Source: an uncultured Methylophaga sp.
Lineage (GTDB): Bacteria; Pseudomonadota; Gammaproteobacteria; Nitrosococcales; Methylophagaceae
Length of the DNA stretch: 64,000 nt
NCBI GenBank assembly: GCA_913055695.1
Contig: CAJXKF010000009.1
Coordinates: forward strand, 1 to 64,000
Direction: 5' to 3'
This document shows, piece after piece, positions 47,128 to 57,219 of this stretch (positions within the stretch are counted from its first letter, which is position 1; each line of letters starts with the position of its first letter). The notes below the pieces were generated by a model. That model was not told where the DNA came from. It ran no database searches and was given only the letters and a program-made list of their open reading frames with translations. Both the position numbers and the translations under genes were made by a program.

Positions 47128-48063
47128 ATGAACAAGCTTCCGCAGATATTGGGTCAGTCACCGGATATCACACATATCCTGCGCACCTTGCCGATGATTG
47201 CCCTCAGTGACGCCAGTGTGCTGATTAGCGGTGAAACCGGTACCGGCAAGGAATTGATTGCCCAGACCCTGCATGAGCAAAGCCGCCGCCGTGATAAGGA
47301 ACTGGTGACGATTAACTGTGCCGCTTTGCCTTCAGAGGAAGTCGAAATCGACTTATTCGGCCGTTGTGATGCCGAGGGCCAGGTGACTTTCCGTGGCCGC
47401 TTGCTGGCAGCGGAAGGCTCTACCGTGTTTCTGGATGAAGTTGATGCCTTGCCATTGTCAGTGCAGGCCAAGGTGCTGCGTTTTCTGGAAGCCGGCGAGT
47501 GTCAGCTGCAGGGCAGTCATCGCTTGCATGTCGCCGATGCCCGTATTCTGGCGGCCACCAGTGCGGATTTGCCGGCCGAAGTCAAAGCCGGGCGTTTTCG
47601 CGCTGATCTTTATTATCGACTGCAGGTGGTGCCGATTGATTTGCCACCCCTCCGGGCTCGGGCTGAGGATATCAGTCTATTGCTGAAACATTATCTGCGT
47701 GAGTTTGCTGCCAATAACGGGCCGGTCCGGCTTAGTCGTGAAGCCGAGCAGTGCCTGCAGGCTTATACCTGGCCCGGCAATATCCGCGAACTGGAAAACT
47801 ATTGTCAGCGCCTGACCCTGCTGAATCCAGGTCAGCTGATTCAACTTGAACAACTGCCGGCAGAGATGCGCGGTGAAAGCGCCGCGCCAGCGCATCAATT
47901 TAAATTGCCTCCCAGCGGTATCGATCTGGCCCAGGTAGAACTGGATTTGATTGAGCAGGCGCTGGAAATGGCAGCCGGAAACCGTTCCAAAGCGGCGCGC
48001 CTGCTGGGGATCAGTCGCGATACGCTGCTCTACCGGATGCAGAAATACAATCTCTCGTCGTGA
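47128..48063 (+). CDS. AAA+ transcriptional regulator of the NtrC type lacking GAFTGA
   Basis: The 311 residues consist of an AAA+ domain and a C-terminal Fis-type helix-turn-helix, with no receiver or sensor domain. Walker A is GETGTGKE (35-42), Walker B VFLDEVD (100-106), the sensor region ATSADLPAEVKAGRFRADLYYRL and the WPGNIRELENYCQRL motif near 215. The HTH is GNRSKAARLLGISRDTLLYR. In sigma-54 activators DLFG is followed by xxxGAFTGA. Here the aligned stretch is DLFGRCDAEGQVTFRGRL (75-92), so the sigma-54 contact loop is gone. It may act on sigma-70 promoters, as TyrR does. It is co-transcribed with the SafE-type gene. Confidence 0.85.
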   Translation: MNKLPQILGQSPDITHILRTLPMIALSDASVLISGETGTGKELIAQTLHEQSRRRDKELVTINCAALPSEEVEIDLFGRCDAEGQVTFRGRLLAAEGSTVFLDEVDALPLSVQAKVLRFLEAGECQLQGSHRLHVADARILAATSADLPAEVKAGRFRADLYYRLQVVPIDLPPLRARAEDISLLLKHYLREFAANNGPVRLSREAEQCLQAYTWPGNIRELENYCQRLTLLNPGQLIQLEQLPAEMRGESAAPAHQFKLPPSGIDLAQVELDLIEQALEMAAGNRSKAARLLGISRDTLLYRMQKYNLSS

Positions 48064-48133
48064 TTTTGTGGCTTGTCTGCTATCGGGGCTGATGCCAAAA
48101 TCGTCAGCAAATTGAATTAAGCGGGGAAGCTCT

Positions 48134-48985
48134 GTGAAACAGTATCTGGCTTTGTGCCAACGCATCATCGATGAAGGGGAGTGGGTAGAAAACAAACGCA
48201 CCGGCAAACGCTGCCTGACGGTCATCAATGCCGATCTGGAATATGATGTCGCCAATAATCAGTTTCCCCTGATTACCACCCGCAAAAGCTACTGGAAAGC
48301 GGCCATTGCCGAAATGCTGGGTTATCTCAGAGGCTATGACAATGCCGCTGATTTCCGTGCGATTGGCTGTAAAACCTGGGATGCCAACGCCAATGACAAT
48401 CCCGACTGGCTTAATAACCCGCACCGCAAAGGTGAAGATGATATGGGCCGGGTCTATGGCGTGCAGGGTCGTCGCTGGCAGAAACCGGATGGCAGCACGC
48501 TGGATCAGCTGCAGAAAATTGCCGATCACCTGAAACAGGGCATTGATGATCGCGGTGAAATCCTGACTTTTTATAATCCGGGTGAATTCGAGATGGGTTG
48601 CCTGCGGCCCTGTATGCATACCCATACTTTCTCGGTACTGGGCAACACCCTGTACCTGACTTCTTACCAGCGTTCCTGTGATGTTCCACTGGGCCTGAAC
48701 TTCAATCAGGTACAGGTGTTTTTCCTGCTTAAAATCATGGCGCAGATCAGCGGCCTGAAACCGGGTAAGGCTTATCACAAGATAGTGAACGCCCACATCT
48801 ATGAGGATCAGCTGGAACTGATGCGTGATGTGCAGCTAAAGCGCGAGCCTTACCCGTCACCCAAACTGCATATCAACCCGGATATCAAAACGCTTAACGA
48901 TCTGGAAACCTGGGTCACGCTGGATGACTTTGAGGTGGAAGGCTATGAATATCACCCGCCGATAGCTTATCCCTTCTCGGTATAA
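48134..48985 (+). CDS. thyA: Thymidylate synthase
   Basis: ThyA makes dTMP from dUMP with methylene-tetrahydrofolate. The 283 residues contain the nucleophile cysteine in [13 protein letters not shown] (about 160), [19 protein letters not shown] with the phosphate-binding Arg and Ser, and the late motif [11 protein letters not shown]. The start is GTG at 48134 with GGGGAA upstream. The length is slightly greater than the 264 of E. coli because of an insertion around residues 85-105. No dfrA gene follows. Confidence 0.96.
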   Translation: MKQYLALCQRIIDEGEWVENKRTGKRCLTVINADLEYDVANNQFPLITTRKSYWKAAIAEMLGYLRGYDNAADFRAIGCKTWDANANDNPDWLNNPHRKGEDDMGRVYGVQGRRWQKPDGSTLDQLQKIADHLKQGIDDRGEILTFYNPGEFEMGCLRPCMHTHTFSVLGNTLYLTSYQRSCDVPLGLNFNQVQVFFLLKIMAQISGLKPGKAYHKIVNAHIYEDQLELMRDVQLKREPYPSPKLHINPDIKTLNDLETWVTLDDFEVEGYEYHPPIAYPFSV

Positions 48986-49067
48986 ATTTAAGAAAATTTT
49001 AATCTCTGAGGATTACACTGCCTCAAAAGCTGAATTAATGCCTCTTTGACGCAGGATTAGGGAAAAT

Positions 49068-49808
49068 ATGAACACAGAAACATCGTTGCAGGAATACCGG
49101 GTCTGGGATCGCAGTATCCGTTGGTTTCACTGGATTAACGTATTGTCAGTACTGACGCTGATGGCGATTGGCCTGGTGATCATGAACAGCAAAGCATTAG
49201 GCATCACCGATGACGGCAAAATTCTGCTCAAGACCTGGCATGTGTATGTCGGTTATGTGTTTGTGCTGAACCTGCTGTGGCGGATTGTGATGGGCTTTGT
49301 CGGTAACCGCTACAGCCGCTGGTCAGCCATCCTGCCGCTCGGGCAGCGATATAAACAGCAACGCCGCGCTTTCTTCGAAAGGCTGAAGCAGGGGAAAGAA
49401 CTCGGTTTTATGGGGCATAATCCGCTGGCGCGCTGGATGGTGACGCTGCTGTTTATCATGCTCACCACCATGGCGGTCTCCGGCCTGGTGCTGGGCGGCA
49501 CCGATGTCTATAAACCGCCGTTTGGCAGCTATTTCAAATCCTGGGTGGCGGAGAGTCCTGAAACAGTAAGTCAGGTGCAACCCTATTCTGATGTTGGTGT
49601 GAACGAAACAGCCTATAAGGAAATGCGTGATTTCCGCTCACCCTTCAAGGAAGTGCATGAGATTGGTTTTTTTGTGCTGGCAGCGCTGGTGATCCTGCAT
49701 CTTTTAGGCGTCATTATCACTGAATGCCGCGAGCGTAACGGTCTGATTTCAGCGATGTTCACCGGTCGCAAGGTCTTCAGGGACAAACCCGTGGATCTGC
49801 AAGACTAG
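49068..49808 (+). CDS. Cytochrome b/b6-type membrane protein
   Basis: This is a di-heme b-type cytochrome of the Ni/Fe-hydrogenase b-subunit family, 246 residues with four membrane helices. Likely heme-ligand histidines lie in IRWFHWINVLSVLTL (about 22), KTWHVYVGYVFVL (about 57), EVHEIGFFVLAALVI and LHLLGVII near the C-terminus. Such proteins pass electrons between quinones and periplasmic partners. No hydrogenase, dehydrogenase or c-type cytochrome gene is adjacent, so the partner is unknown. Its stop codon abuts that of convergent radC. Confidence 0.88.
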   Translation: MNTETSLQEYRVWDRSIRWFHWINVLSVLTLMAIGLVIMNSKALGITDDGKILLKTWHVYVGYVFVLNLLWRIVMGFVGNRYSRWSAILPLGQRYKQQRRAFFERLKQGKELGFMGHNPLARWMVTLLFIMLTTMAVSGLVLGGTDVYKPPFGSYFKSWVAESPETVSQVQPYSDVGVNETAYKEMRDFRSPFKEVHEIGFFVLAALVILHLLGVIITECRERNGLISAMFTGRKVFRDKPVDLQD

Positions 49809-50483
49809 CTATAGCTGTCCCTGCTGTGCCAGCGAGGTGGTGTCCGCGTCGCCAACGATAATATGATCGAGCACGCGGATATCCACCAGATTCAGCGCCG
49901 ACTGAATGCGTTTGGTGATCTGAATATCGGCCTGACTGGGTTCGGCGACACCTGACGGGTGATTGTGCGCCAGAATCACTGCCGCCGCATTATGTTGCAA
50001 AGCCTGTTTCACCACCTCTCTGGGATAGACACTGGCGCCGTCAATGGTGCCGCGGAACAGTTCTTCAAAATGCAAAAGCCGATGCTGATTATCGAGATAC
50101 AGACAGGCAAACACTTCAAACGGGTAAGGCCGCAACCGCTGTTTCAGATAAAGCTGGGTGGTGGCGCAATCAGTAAAAGCATCACCGCGGCTTAAGGTCG
50201 ATTCCAGATGGCGCCGGCTCATTTCGAGGACGGCCTGTAATTGGACAAACTTGGCTTCGCCCAGGCCATGGCCCTGACAGAAACGGCTTTTGTCGGCTTC
50301 CAGTAATGCCCGCAAGCTGCCGAACTCAGCCAGTAATTGTCTTGCCAGATCCACAGCGGACAGACCGCTGACCCCAGTGCGCAGAAAGATCGCCAGCAGT
50401 TCTGCATCCGACAGGCTGGGCGCTCCTGCTTTGAGCAGCTTTTCACGCGGGCGATCATCGGCAGGCCAATCCTTGATTGCCAT
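49809..50483 (-). CDS. radC: RadC/JAMM-domain protein
   Basis: The 224 residues have an N-terminal helix-hairpin-helix part ([20 protein letters not shown]) and a C-terminal MPN/JAMM fold with the metal motif [14 protein letters not shown] near 173 and the upstream [16 protein letters not shown]. Once linked to DNA repair, the RadC role remains unclear. In many gammaproteobacteria it lies beside dfp and rpmB; here it lies between the cytochrome gene and miaB, on the opposite strand to both. Confidence 0.94.
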   Translation of the reverse strand: MAIKDWPADDRPREKLLKAGAPSLSDAELLAIFLRTGVSGLSAVDLARQLLAEFGSLRALLEADKSRFCQGHGLGEAKFVQLQAVLEMSRRHLESTLSRGDAFTDCATTQLYLKQRLRPYPFEVFACLYLDNQHRLLHFEELFRGTIDGASVYPREVVKQALQHNAAAVILAHNHPSGVAEPSQADIQITKRIQSALNLVDIRVLDHIIVGDADTTSLAQQGQL

Positions 50484-50608
50484 GATTCACTTCCTTGTCA
50501 TTCAACTGCTTAACACTATATTTGCTGTTGTTAGTAAAAACAAACACTTGTCTATACTAAAGCGCTGAAAAATAGTATCCTGTGCGCCCTTTGACTGTAA
50601 GCGATTTT

Positions 50609-51949
50609 ATGGCTGGCAAACTTTATATCCGGACCTTCGGCTGTCAGATGAACGAGTACGACTCGAACAAGATGGCGGAAGTGCTCGCGGCGTCGCACCA
50701 ACTGGAACCGACCGACATCGCCGAAGAGGCCGATGTACTGCTACTTAATACCTGTTCGATCCGGGAAAAGGCGCAGGAAAAAGTATTCCACCAACTGGGC
50801 CGCTGGAAGCGCTGGAAAGATAAAAAGCCCAACCTGGTCATTGGCGTGGGTGGTTGCGTCGCCAGTCAGGAAGGTGAGGCGATTCGTCAGCGTGCGCCAT
50901 ATGTTGACCTCATCTTCGGCCCGCAAACCCTGCATCGCTTACCGGCGATGCTGGAAGAAGTCAAAATCAGCCGCAAGCCCAGCATTGATATTTCCTTCCC
51001 GGAAATCGAGAAGTTCGACAATCTGCCAGCCCCACGTGCCGATGGCCCCACTGCCTTTGTCTCGGTGATGGAAGGTTGCAGTAAGTACTGCACTTTCTGC
51101 GTGGTGCCTTATACCCGTGGTGAAGAAGTCAGCCGCCCGGTCGGCCCAATCCTGCGGGAAATCCGCCAGCTGGCCGCGCAGGGCGTGCGCGAAATCAATC
51201 TGCTGGGCCAGAACGTCAATGCCTATCAGGGCATTATTGAAGGCGAGGAAACCGCCGATCTGGCGCTATTGATTCATTATGTCGCGGCGGTTGAAGGCAT
51301 TGAGCGGATCCGCTTTACCACGTCTCATCCGGTCGAGTTTTCTGACAGCCTGATTGAGGCCTTTGCCGAGGTGCCGGAACTGGTTAATCACCTGCATCTA
51401 CCGGTGCAGTCAGGCTCTGATCGCATTCTGACGATGATGAAACGTGGCCATACCGCCAAAGAGTACCTGGAGAAAATCCAGCGGATTAAGGCGATTCGTC
51501 CGGATATCAGCCTGTCCAGCGACTTTATTGTCGGCTTCCCCAACGAAACCGAGGAAGACTTCAAAGCCACCATGGACTTAATCAATGAAGTTGAATTCGA
51601 TCACTCTTTCAGCTTTATTTACAGCGCCCGTCCCGGCACGCCGGCGGCCGCATTCCACGACTCGGTGCCCGAGGATGTGAAAAAAGAACGCCTGCAGATC
51701 ATGCAGGACCGCCTGCGTGAACTGGAAGATATGCATGCCCGCTCGATGGTCGGCACCATCCAGAAAATTCTGGTGGAACGCGAAGCCCATCGCGGTGATG
51801 GCGATATGGCCGGCCGCACCGAGAACAACCGGGTGGTGAATTTCCCGGGCGATCCTTCCCTCATCGGACAGTTTGTCGATGTCCGTATCAATGAGGCGCA
51901 CAGCAACTCCTTGCGTGGTGAATTGCTAACTGATAGCGTGACTGCATAA
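50609..51949 (+). CDS. miaB: tRNA-2-methylthio-N6-dimethylallyladenosine synthase
   Basis: MiaB is a radical-SAM enzyme that methylthiolates i6A37 in tRNA. The ATG at 50609 gives [20 protein letters not shown] and 446 residues. An earlier GTG adds nine residues without similarity. The three N-terminal cluster cysteines lie in [18 protein letters not shown] and GGCVASQEG, and the radical-SAM CxxxCxxC is [18 protein letters not shown] (near 160). A C-terminal TRAM domain follows. It starts the conserved miaB-phoH-ybeY-ybeX-lnt series. Confidence 0.97.
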   Translation: MAGKLYIRTFGCQMNEYDSNKMAEVLAASHQLEPTDIAEEADVLLLNTCSIREKAQEKVFHQLGRWKRWKDKKPNLVIGVGGCVASQEGEAIRQRAPYVDLIFGPQTLHRLPAMLEEVKISRKPSIDISFPEIEKFDNLPAPRADGPTAFVSVMEGCSKYCTFCVVPYTRGEEVSRPVGPILREIRQLAAQGVREINLLGQNVNAYQGIIEGEETADLALLIHYVAAVEGIERIRFTTSHPVEFSDSLIEAFAEVPELVNHLHLPVQSGSDRILTMMKRGHTAKEYLEKIQRIKAIRPDISLSSDFIVGFPNETEEDFKATMDLINEVEFDHSFSFIYSARPGTPAAAFHDSVPEDVKKERLQIMQDRLRELEDMHARSMVGTIQKILVEREAHRGDGDMAGRTENNRVVNFPGDPSLIGQFVDVRINEAHSNSLRGELLTDSVTA

Positions 51950-51966
51950 GCATTTGGAATTCCATT

Positions 51967-52944
51967 GTGACCAACTCTACTCATACGCTCGATAGCGTCA
52001 GCTTCGAACTGAGTCCCGCCGATAATCCCCGTCTTGCCAACCTCTGCGGCCATATGGATGAGCACATCAGAATGCTCGAACGTGGCTTTGGCGTCGAGAT
52101 TAATAATCGAGGGATTAAATTTCAGGTCATCGGCCCTGCCGATGTGCTGCTGCTGGTGCAGACCGTCATCCATGATCTGTATGCCGATACCGCCCAGCAT
52201 GTGCTGGTGCCGGAGCAGATTCATCTGGCTATTCGTAACAGTGGCGGTGAGGATACCTCCGCAGCCACAGCGCCGGACAAGGAAGTGATTATCAAAACCA
52301 AGCGGGGCTTGATTAAGGCACGCGGTGATAATCAGCAGGCCTATCTGCGTCGGATCATGACCCACGACATCAACTTTGGTGTAGGGCCTGCCGGTACCGG
52401 TAAAACCTATCTGGCTGTGGCCTGCGCGGTGGAAGCATTGGAGCGTGATTTCGCCCGCCGCATCGTGCTGGTCAGGCCGGCGGTGGAAGCCGGCGAACGA
52501 CTGGGCTTTCTGCCCGGCGACCTGGCACAGAAGGTCGACCCTTATCTGCGACCGCTGTTTGATGCGCTGTATGAAATGCTGGGCTTTGAACGCGTTGCCA
52601 AGCTGATGGAGCGTAATGTCATTGAAGTGGCGCCGCTTGCCTATATGCGCGGCCGTACCTTGAATGAATCCTTTATTATTCTCGATGAAGCCCAGAACAC
52701 CACTATCGAGCAGATGAAGATGTTCCTGACCCGGATGGGCTATAACTCGACCGCAGTCATTACCGGTGACATTACCCAGATTGACCTGCCTGGCAATCAG
52801 AAATCGGGTCTGCGCCATGCGATAGAAGTGCTTAAAGATGTTGAAGGTATCGGCTTTACCTTCTTCCAGGCCAAAGACGTCGTGCGGCATCAACTGGTGC
52901 AGAAAATTATCATGGCTTACGACAAGGCGGATCGTCCGTCATGA
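51967..52944 (+). CDS. ybeZ: PhoH-like ATPase (YbeZ)
   Basis: YbeZ belongs to the PhoH family of P-loop ATPases and works with the neighbouring endoribonuclease YbeY in RNA metabolism. The 325 residues contain Walker [14 protein letters not shown] (about 140-152), [20 protein letters not shown], Walker [12 protein letters not shown] and [11 protein letters not shown]. The name PhoH reflects a family link to phosphate starvation, but no Pho box is visible here. The start is GTG at 51967, 17 bases after miaB, and the end overlaps ybeY by four bases. Confidence 0.94.
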   Translation: MTNSTHTLDSVSFELSPADNPRLANLCGHMDEHIRMLERGFGVEINNRGIKFQVIGPADVLLLVQTVIHDLYADTAQHVLVPEQIHLAIRNSGGEDTSAATAPDKEVIIKTKRGLIKARGDNQQAYLRRIMTHDINFGVGPAGTGKTYLAVACAVEALERDFARRIVLVRPAVEAGERLGFLPGDLAQKVDPYLRPLFDALYEMLGFERVAKLMERNVIEVAPLAYMRGRTLNESFIILDEAQNTTIEQMKMFLTRMGYNSTAVITGDITQIDLPGNQKSGLRHAIEVLKDVEGIGFTFFQAKDVVRHQLVQKIIMAYDKADRPS

Positions 52945-53408
52945 GCGTGCTGGTCGATCTGCAAACCGCCACGGAGGCCGAGATACCCGCTGTCGATGCT
53001 TTTCAGCGCTGGGCTGATGCCGCGCTGACTGAAGTTGAACAGGATTGTGAACTGAGTATTCGCCTGGTTGATGAGGCAGAGAGTGCAGAGCTTAACCAGC
53101 AATATCGTGGCAAAAACGGCCCGACCAATGTGCTGTCTTTCCCGTTTGAAGCCCCCATTGAACTGGACCCCAGATTGCTGGGGGATTTAGTCATCTGTGC
53201 ACCGGTAGTGGAAAAAGAAGCAGCCGAGCAGGACAAATCTGTCAATGATCACTGGGCGCATATGGTCGTGCATGGTTGTCTGCACCTGTTGGGCTACGAT
53301 CATATCGAGGATGAGGAAGCCGAACAGATGGAAGCGCTGGAAATCCGGATTTTGAGCACGTTGAATATTATCAATCCCTATTCATGGCAGGGAGAACACC
53401 ACGCATGA
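52941..53408 (+). CDS. ybeY: Endoribonuclease YbeY
   Basis: YbeY is a zinc endoribonuclease needed for 16S rRNA 3'-end maturation and ribosome quality control. The 155 residues carry the diagnostic triad in [15 protein letters not shown] (about 112-126) and [15 protein letters not shown]. It overlaps ybeZ by four bases and ybeX by four (ATGA), so the three are co-translated. Confidence 0.96.
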   Translation: MSVLVDLQTATEAEIPAVDAFQRWADAALTEVEQDCELSIRLVDEAESAELNQQYRGKNGPTNVLSFPFEAPIELDPRLLGDLVICAPVVEKEAAEQDKSVNDHWAHMVVHGCLHLLGYDHIEDEEAEQMEALEIRILSTLNIINPYSWQGEHHA

Positions 53409-54262
53409 GTGAAGGTCGACCGAGTAGTCAGTCCTGGGTACGTAAATTAAGCAACCTGTTCCTGGAGCCTCAGGATCAGGAACAACTGATCGAACTGATC
53501 CGCTCCGCTTCCGAGCGGCATATTCTTGATTCCGAGGCGCTGTCTATTGTCGAAGGCGCACTCAGCGTCTCACAGATGCAGGCGCGTGACATCATGATCC
53601 CGCGCTCACAGGTGGTGATGGTATCGCGCGATGCGCCCGCTGAAGAAACCCTCAAACTGGTCACGGAAACCGCTCATTCGCGGTTTCCGGTGATTGATGA
53701 CGACCGTGATGATGTGATCGGTATTCTACTGGCGAAAGACCTGTTATCAGCCGTGGTCAGCAGTGGCGACTTCAAATTTGATCTGCGTGAACTGCTGCGT
53801 CCGGCGGTATTTATTCCGGAGAGCAAACGTCTTAATGTACTGCTGCGTGAATTTCGTGCCCGCCGCAATCATATGGCCATCGTGGTCGACGAATATGGTG
53901 GTGTCGCCGGTATCGTCACGATTGAAAACGTGCTGGAACAGATTGTCGGTGAAATCGAGGATGAGCACGATTTTGATGATGACACACCAATCCTGCAGCG
54001 CAATGAAAATACCTACACCATCAAGGCACTGACCCCGGTCGATGAGTTCAATGAACACTTCGACACCCAGTGGAGTGATGAAGACTTCGACACCGTCGGT
54101 GGTTATGTCATGAACCAGTTCGGCCACCTGCCACAGCGTGGTGAGCAGATCAGTATCGGCTCTTTCCAGTTCACAGTACTTCGGGCGGATAACCGCCGGC
54201 TGTATCTGATGAAGATGGAAGTGCTGCCGGAAGAAGCAGAGACCGACTCAGAAAACGAATAA
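53405..54262 (+). CDS. ybeX: CBS-pair transporter-associated protein (YbeX/CorC)
   Basis: The 285 residues contain two CBS domains ([20 protein letters not shown] around 60-79 and the following repeat) and a C-terminal CorC/HlyC-type domain ([18 protein letters not shown]). Homologues (YbeX, CorC) are linked to magnesium efflux and ribosome quality. The ATG at 53405 overlaps the ybeY stop. An in-frame start 21 bases upstream lies inside ybeY and is less likely. It precedes lnt by 17 bases. Confidence 0.94.
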   Translation: MSEGRPSSQSWVRKLSNLFLEPQDQEQLIELIRSASERHILDSEALSIVEGALSVSQMQARDIMIPRSQVVMVSRDAPAEETLKLVTETAHSRFPVIDDDRDDVIGILLAKDLLSAVVSSGDFKFDLRELLRPAVFIPESKRLNVLLREFRARRNHMAIVVDEYGGVAGIVTIENVLEQIVGEIEDEHDFDDDTPILQRNENTYTIKALTPVDEFNEHFDTQWSDEDFDTVGGYVMNQFGHLPQRGEQISIGSFQFTVLRADNRRLYLMKMEVLPEEAETDSENE

Positions 54263-54279
54263 CAGGGAGCGCCGCAAGC

Positions 54280-55758
54280 ATGCAGGGCTGGAAAGGAAAT
54301 GTAATGGCATTATTCGCCGGTGCCCTGATGCCACTGGCATTCGCACCGTTTTTTCTGTATCCGCTGGCGCTGCTCAGCCTGCTGTTACTGTTTCTAAGCT
54401 GGGATAACGTCACTGCCAGACAGGCCGCCTGGCGTGGCTGGCTGTTTGGCCTTGGCATGTTCGGTGTCGGCGTGTCCTGGATCTTTGTGGCGATTCACGT
54501 GTTTGGCCAGTCAGGGGTTGTTCTGGCAGGCCTGCTGACTTTTCTGTTTGTCGCTTTTCTCGCACTTTACCTGGCTGTGCTGGGCTTTGTACTTAAAAAA
54601 CTCAGTCCCGGCGCTTTGTCTGCATCAGATTATCTGTTGTTGTTACCTGCCGGCTGGCTGGGTTTCGAGCTTTTCAAAGGCTGGTTTTTAAGCGGTTTTC
54701 CCTGGCTGGAAGTCGGCGTCAGCCAGATTGAGGGGCCGCTGGCAGGCTATGTCCCTCTCATCGGTATCAGCGGTGCGTCTCTGTTACTGGCGATGACGGC
54801 CGGCACGTTGCTGGTGGTGATAAAGCAGCGTCAATGGTTGTGGCTAGTGCCAGTGTTCGCACTGTGGGTGGTTGGCCCGTTTTTAAAAAACATCGACTGG
54901 ACCCAGCCGGTGGGCGAGCCCATCAAGACTGCTATTATTCAGGGTAATATCCCGCAGCAAATAAAATGGGAGCCTGAGCAACTGGTCAATACGCTGGTTC
55001 TTTACCAGACCCTGACCCAGCAGCATTGGGATGCCGATTTGGTGGTGTGGCCGGAAAATGCCTTGCCGGCGTTTTATCATCAGCTGGAAGATTTTTATCT
55101 CAAGCCACTGGCCGAAGAAGCTCGGCAGCATCAGACTGATATTCTGTTGGGATTACCGGTCAGTGATGACGATAAGATTCGCTATTACAACAGCATGATG
55201 TCACTGGGCAGTGAGCAGGATTTCTATCACAAACGGCACCTGGTGCCTTTCGGCGATTACGTACCGTTTGAGTGGCTGCGCGGTTTGATTGCCTTTTTTG
55301 ATTTGCCGATGTCTGCCTTTGTACCGGGACCGGAGGATCAGCCGCTGCTGCAAGCGTCCGGACATAAAGTCGGCGTATCGATTTGTTATGAAGATGTATT
55401 CTCAAGCGAAGTCCTGCAGACGGTGCCGGAAGCGACACTGTTGGTGAATGCCACCAATAATGCCTGGTACGGCGATTCTTTCGCGCCGCATCAGCATCTG
55501 CAGATTTCGCGCAGCCGGGCACTGGAAACCGGCCGGCCGCTGGTGCGAGCAACCACAAACGGCATTTCCGCCTTTGTTAATTTCAAAGGTGAGATTGAGT
55601 CGCAAACGCCTCAGTTTGAGCAGGCGGCATTGACTCAGACTGTCCAGCCCAGACAGGGAGAAACGCCCTATGTCAGTCTGCAGCGCTGGCCAATCTGGCT
55701 GCTAGCGTTGTTGATGCTATGCCTGTGGGCGTATTATCGTCACAAAAAATCCGACTAA
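54280..55758 (+). CDS. lnt: Apolipoprotein N-acyltransferase
   Basis: Lnt adds the third acyl chain to lipoproteins in the inner membrane. The 492 residues have an N-terminal multi-helix region (about 1-195) and a periplasmic nitrilase-like domain with the catalytic triad in place: Glu in VVWPENALPAF, Lys in FYHKRHLVPFGDYVPFEWLR and Cys in SICYEDVFS. It closes the miaB-ybeZYX-lnt operon. Several lipoproteins encoded in this window (the pump components, the M48 protease) are likely substrates. Confidence 0.96.
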   Translation: MQGWKGNVMALFAGALMPLAFAPFFLYPLALLSLLLLFLSWDNVTARQAAWRGWLFGLGMFGVGVSWIFVAIHVFGQSGVVLAGLLTFLFVAFLALYLAVLGFVLKKLSPGALSASDYLLLLPAGWLGFELFKGWFLSGFPWLEVGVSQIEGPLAGYVPLIGISGASLLLAMTAGTLLVVIKQRQWLWLVPVFALWVVGPFLKNIDWTQPVGEPIKTAIIQGNIPQQIKWEPEQLVNTLVLYQTLTQQHWDADLVVWPENALPAFYHQLEDFYLKPLAEEARQHQTDILLGLPVSDDDKIRYYNSMMSLGSEQDFYHKRHLVPFGDYVPFEWLRGLIAFFDLPMSAFVPGPEDQPLLQASGHKVGVSICYEDVFSSEVLQTVPEATLLVNATNNAWYGDSFAPHQHLQISRSRALETGRPLVRATTNGISAFVNFKGEIESQTPQFEQAALTQTVQPRQGETPYVSLQRWPIWLLALLMLCLWAYYRHKKSD

Positions 55759-55767
55759 AGCGAATTC

Positions 55768-57219
55768 ATGCAATTTCTGACTATTCAGCGCATTCTGGGG
55801 ATCCTGCTGTCTTTATTCAGTATCACTATGCTGCCACCGGTGCTGGTGTCCTGGTTTTATGACGATGGCGCCGGTCACGCATTTCTGAAAGCTTTTTTTC
55901 TGCTGCTGACTATTGGTCTCTGTTTCTGGCTGCCGGCACGCCAGCATAAAAAAGAACTCAAAATCCGCGACGGCTTTATTGTCGTTGTCATGTTCTGGAT
56001 GGCGCTGGGTCTGTCCGGGTCTTTACCGTTCTTTCTGACTGAATATCCCAAGATGTCATTTACCGATGCGGTGTTTGAATCGATGTCGGGTCTGACCACG
56101 ACCGGGGCGACGGTGCTTACCGGTCTGGATTCATTGCCTCACGCCGTTTTGTTTTACCGTCAGTTTCTGCAATGGCTAGGCGGTATGGGGATCGTGGTTC
56201 TGGCTGTTGCTATTCTGCCGCTGTTAGGCGTGGGCGGGATGCAGCTTTATCGTGCTGAAACGCCGGGACCGATGAAGGATGCCAAATTAACGCCCCGGAT
56301 CACTGAAACCGCCAAGGCGCTCTGGTATATCTACCTGTCTCTGACCATCGCCTGTGCGCTCGCATTCCGCTGGGCTGGTATGAGCTGGTTTGATGCAATA
56401 GGGCACAGTTTTTCGACCGTTGCTATTGGTGGTTTTTCGACCCATGATGCCAGTATGGGCTTTTTCAACAGCGCCACGATTGAGATGATCACAGTGGCGT
56501 TCATGCTGGTGTCGGGGATGAATTTCTCGCTGCACTTCCTGGCCTGGCGACATCGCAGTATCAAGCATTACTGGAAAGACTCCGAGCTCCGCACTTACCT
56601 TGCGATCCTGGCCGTGATTTCAGTGGTGACATCAAGCTATCTTTACTTCAGCGAGACCTTTGACGACTTGTGGACGGCGGTGCATCAGGGTGTCTTCCAG
56701 ACGGTCTCGATCGGTACCACGGCAGGCTTTACCACTACCGACTATTACCTCTGGCCCGGTTTTTTACCGATACTGCTGCTGATGGCGAGTTATATCGGCG
56801 GCTGTGCCTTTTCCACCGGCGGCGGCATCAAGGTGATTCGTATCATGCTGCTGTTTAAACAGGGCTATCGTGAGGTGCTGAGGCTGATTCACCCCAATGC
56901 GGTGTTTGCCATTAAGGTCAATGGCAAGGCCCTGCCTGCCAAAGTGGTGGGGGCGGTGTGGGGCTTTTTCGCGATGTACGTGTTCTGCTTCAGCATCATG
57001 CACCTGTTTCTGATGTCCACCGGTCTTGATGTCGTGACCTCGTTTTCAGCAGTAACGGCCTGTCTGAATAACCTGGGTCCGGGCCTGGGAGAGGTGGGCG
57101 CCAATTTCGGTGATATCAATGCCCCCTCGAAATGGGTGCTATGCATGGCGATGTTGCTGGGACGACTGGAAATATTCACCCTGCTGGTGGTTTTGACACC
57201 GGCATTCTGGCGCCGCTGA
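55768..57219 (+). CDS. trkH: Potassium uptake protein TrkH
   Basis: TrkH is the membrane channel of the Trk potassium system, working with the NAD-binding regulator TrkA. The 483 residues have four selectivity-filter loops: SMSGLTTTGATVL (about 110), HSFSTVAIGGFSTHD, QTVSIGTTAGFTTTDY and TACLNNLGPGLGEVG, each between two membrane helices. trkA is not in the window. It lies nine bases after lnt and overlaps the methyltransferase gene by one base. Confidence 0.95.
   Translation: MQFLTIQRILGILLSLFSITMLPPVLVSWFYDDGAGHAFLKAFFLLLTIGLCFWLPARQHKKELKIRDGFIVVVMFWMALGLSGSLPFFLTEYPKMSFTDAVFESMSGLTTTGATVLTGLDSLPHAVLFYRQFLQWLGGMGIVVLAVAILPLLGVGGMQLYRAETPGPMKDAKLTPRITETAKALWYIYLSLTIACALAFRWAGMSWFDAIGHSFSTVAIGGFSTHDASMGFFNSATIEMITVAFMLVSGMNFSLHFLAWRHRSIKHYWKDSELRTYLAILAVISVVTSSYLYFSETFDDLWTAVHQGVFQTVSIGTTAGFTTTDYYLWPGFLPILLLMASYIGGCAFSTGGGIKVIRIMLLFKQGYREVLRLIHPNAVFAIKVNGKALPAKVVGAVWGFFAMYVFCFSIMHLFLMSTGLDVVTSFSAVTACLNNLGPGLGEVGANFGDINAPSKWVLCMAMLLGRLEIFTLLVVLTPAFWRR

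Noticed and set aside
51619-52893. A 424-codon open frame on the minus strand opposite miaB and ybeZ
   Set aside because: It spans two unmistakable genes on the other strand and has low-complexity, His/Gln-rich composition typical of antisense frames.
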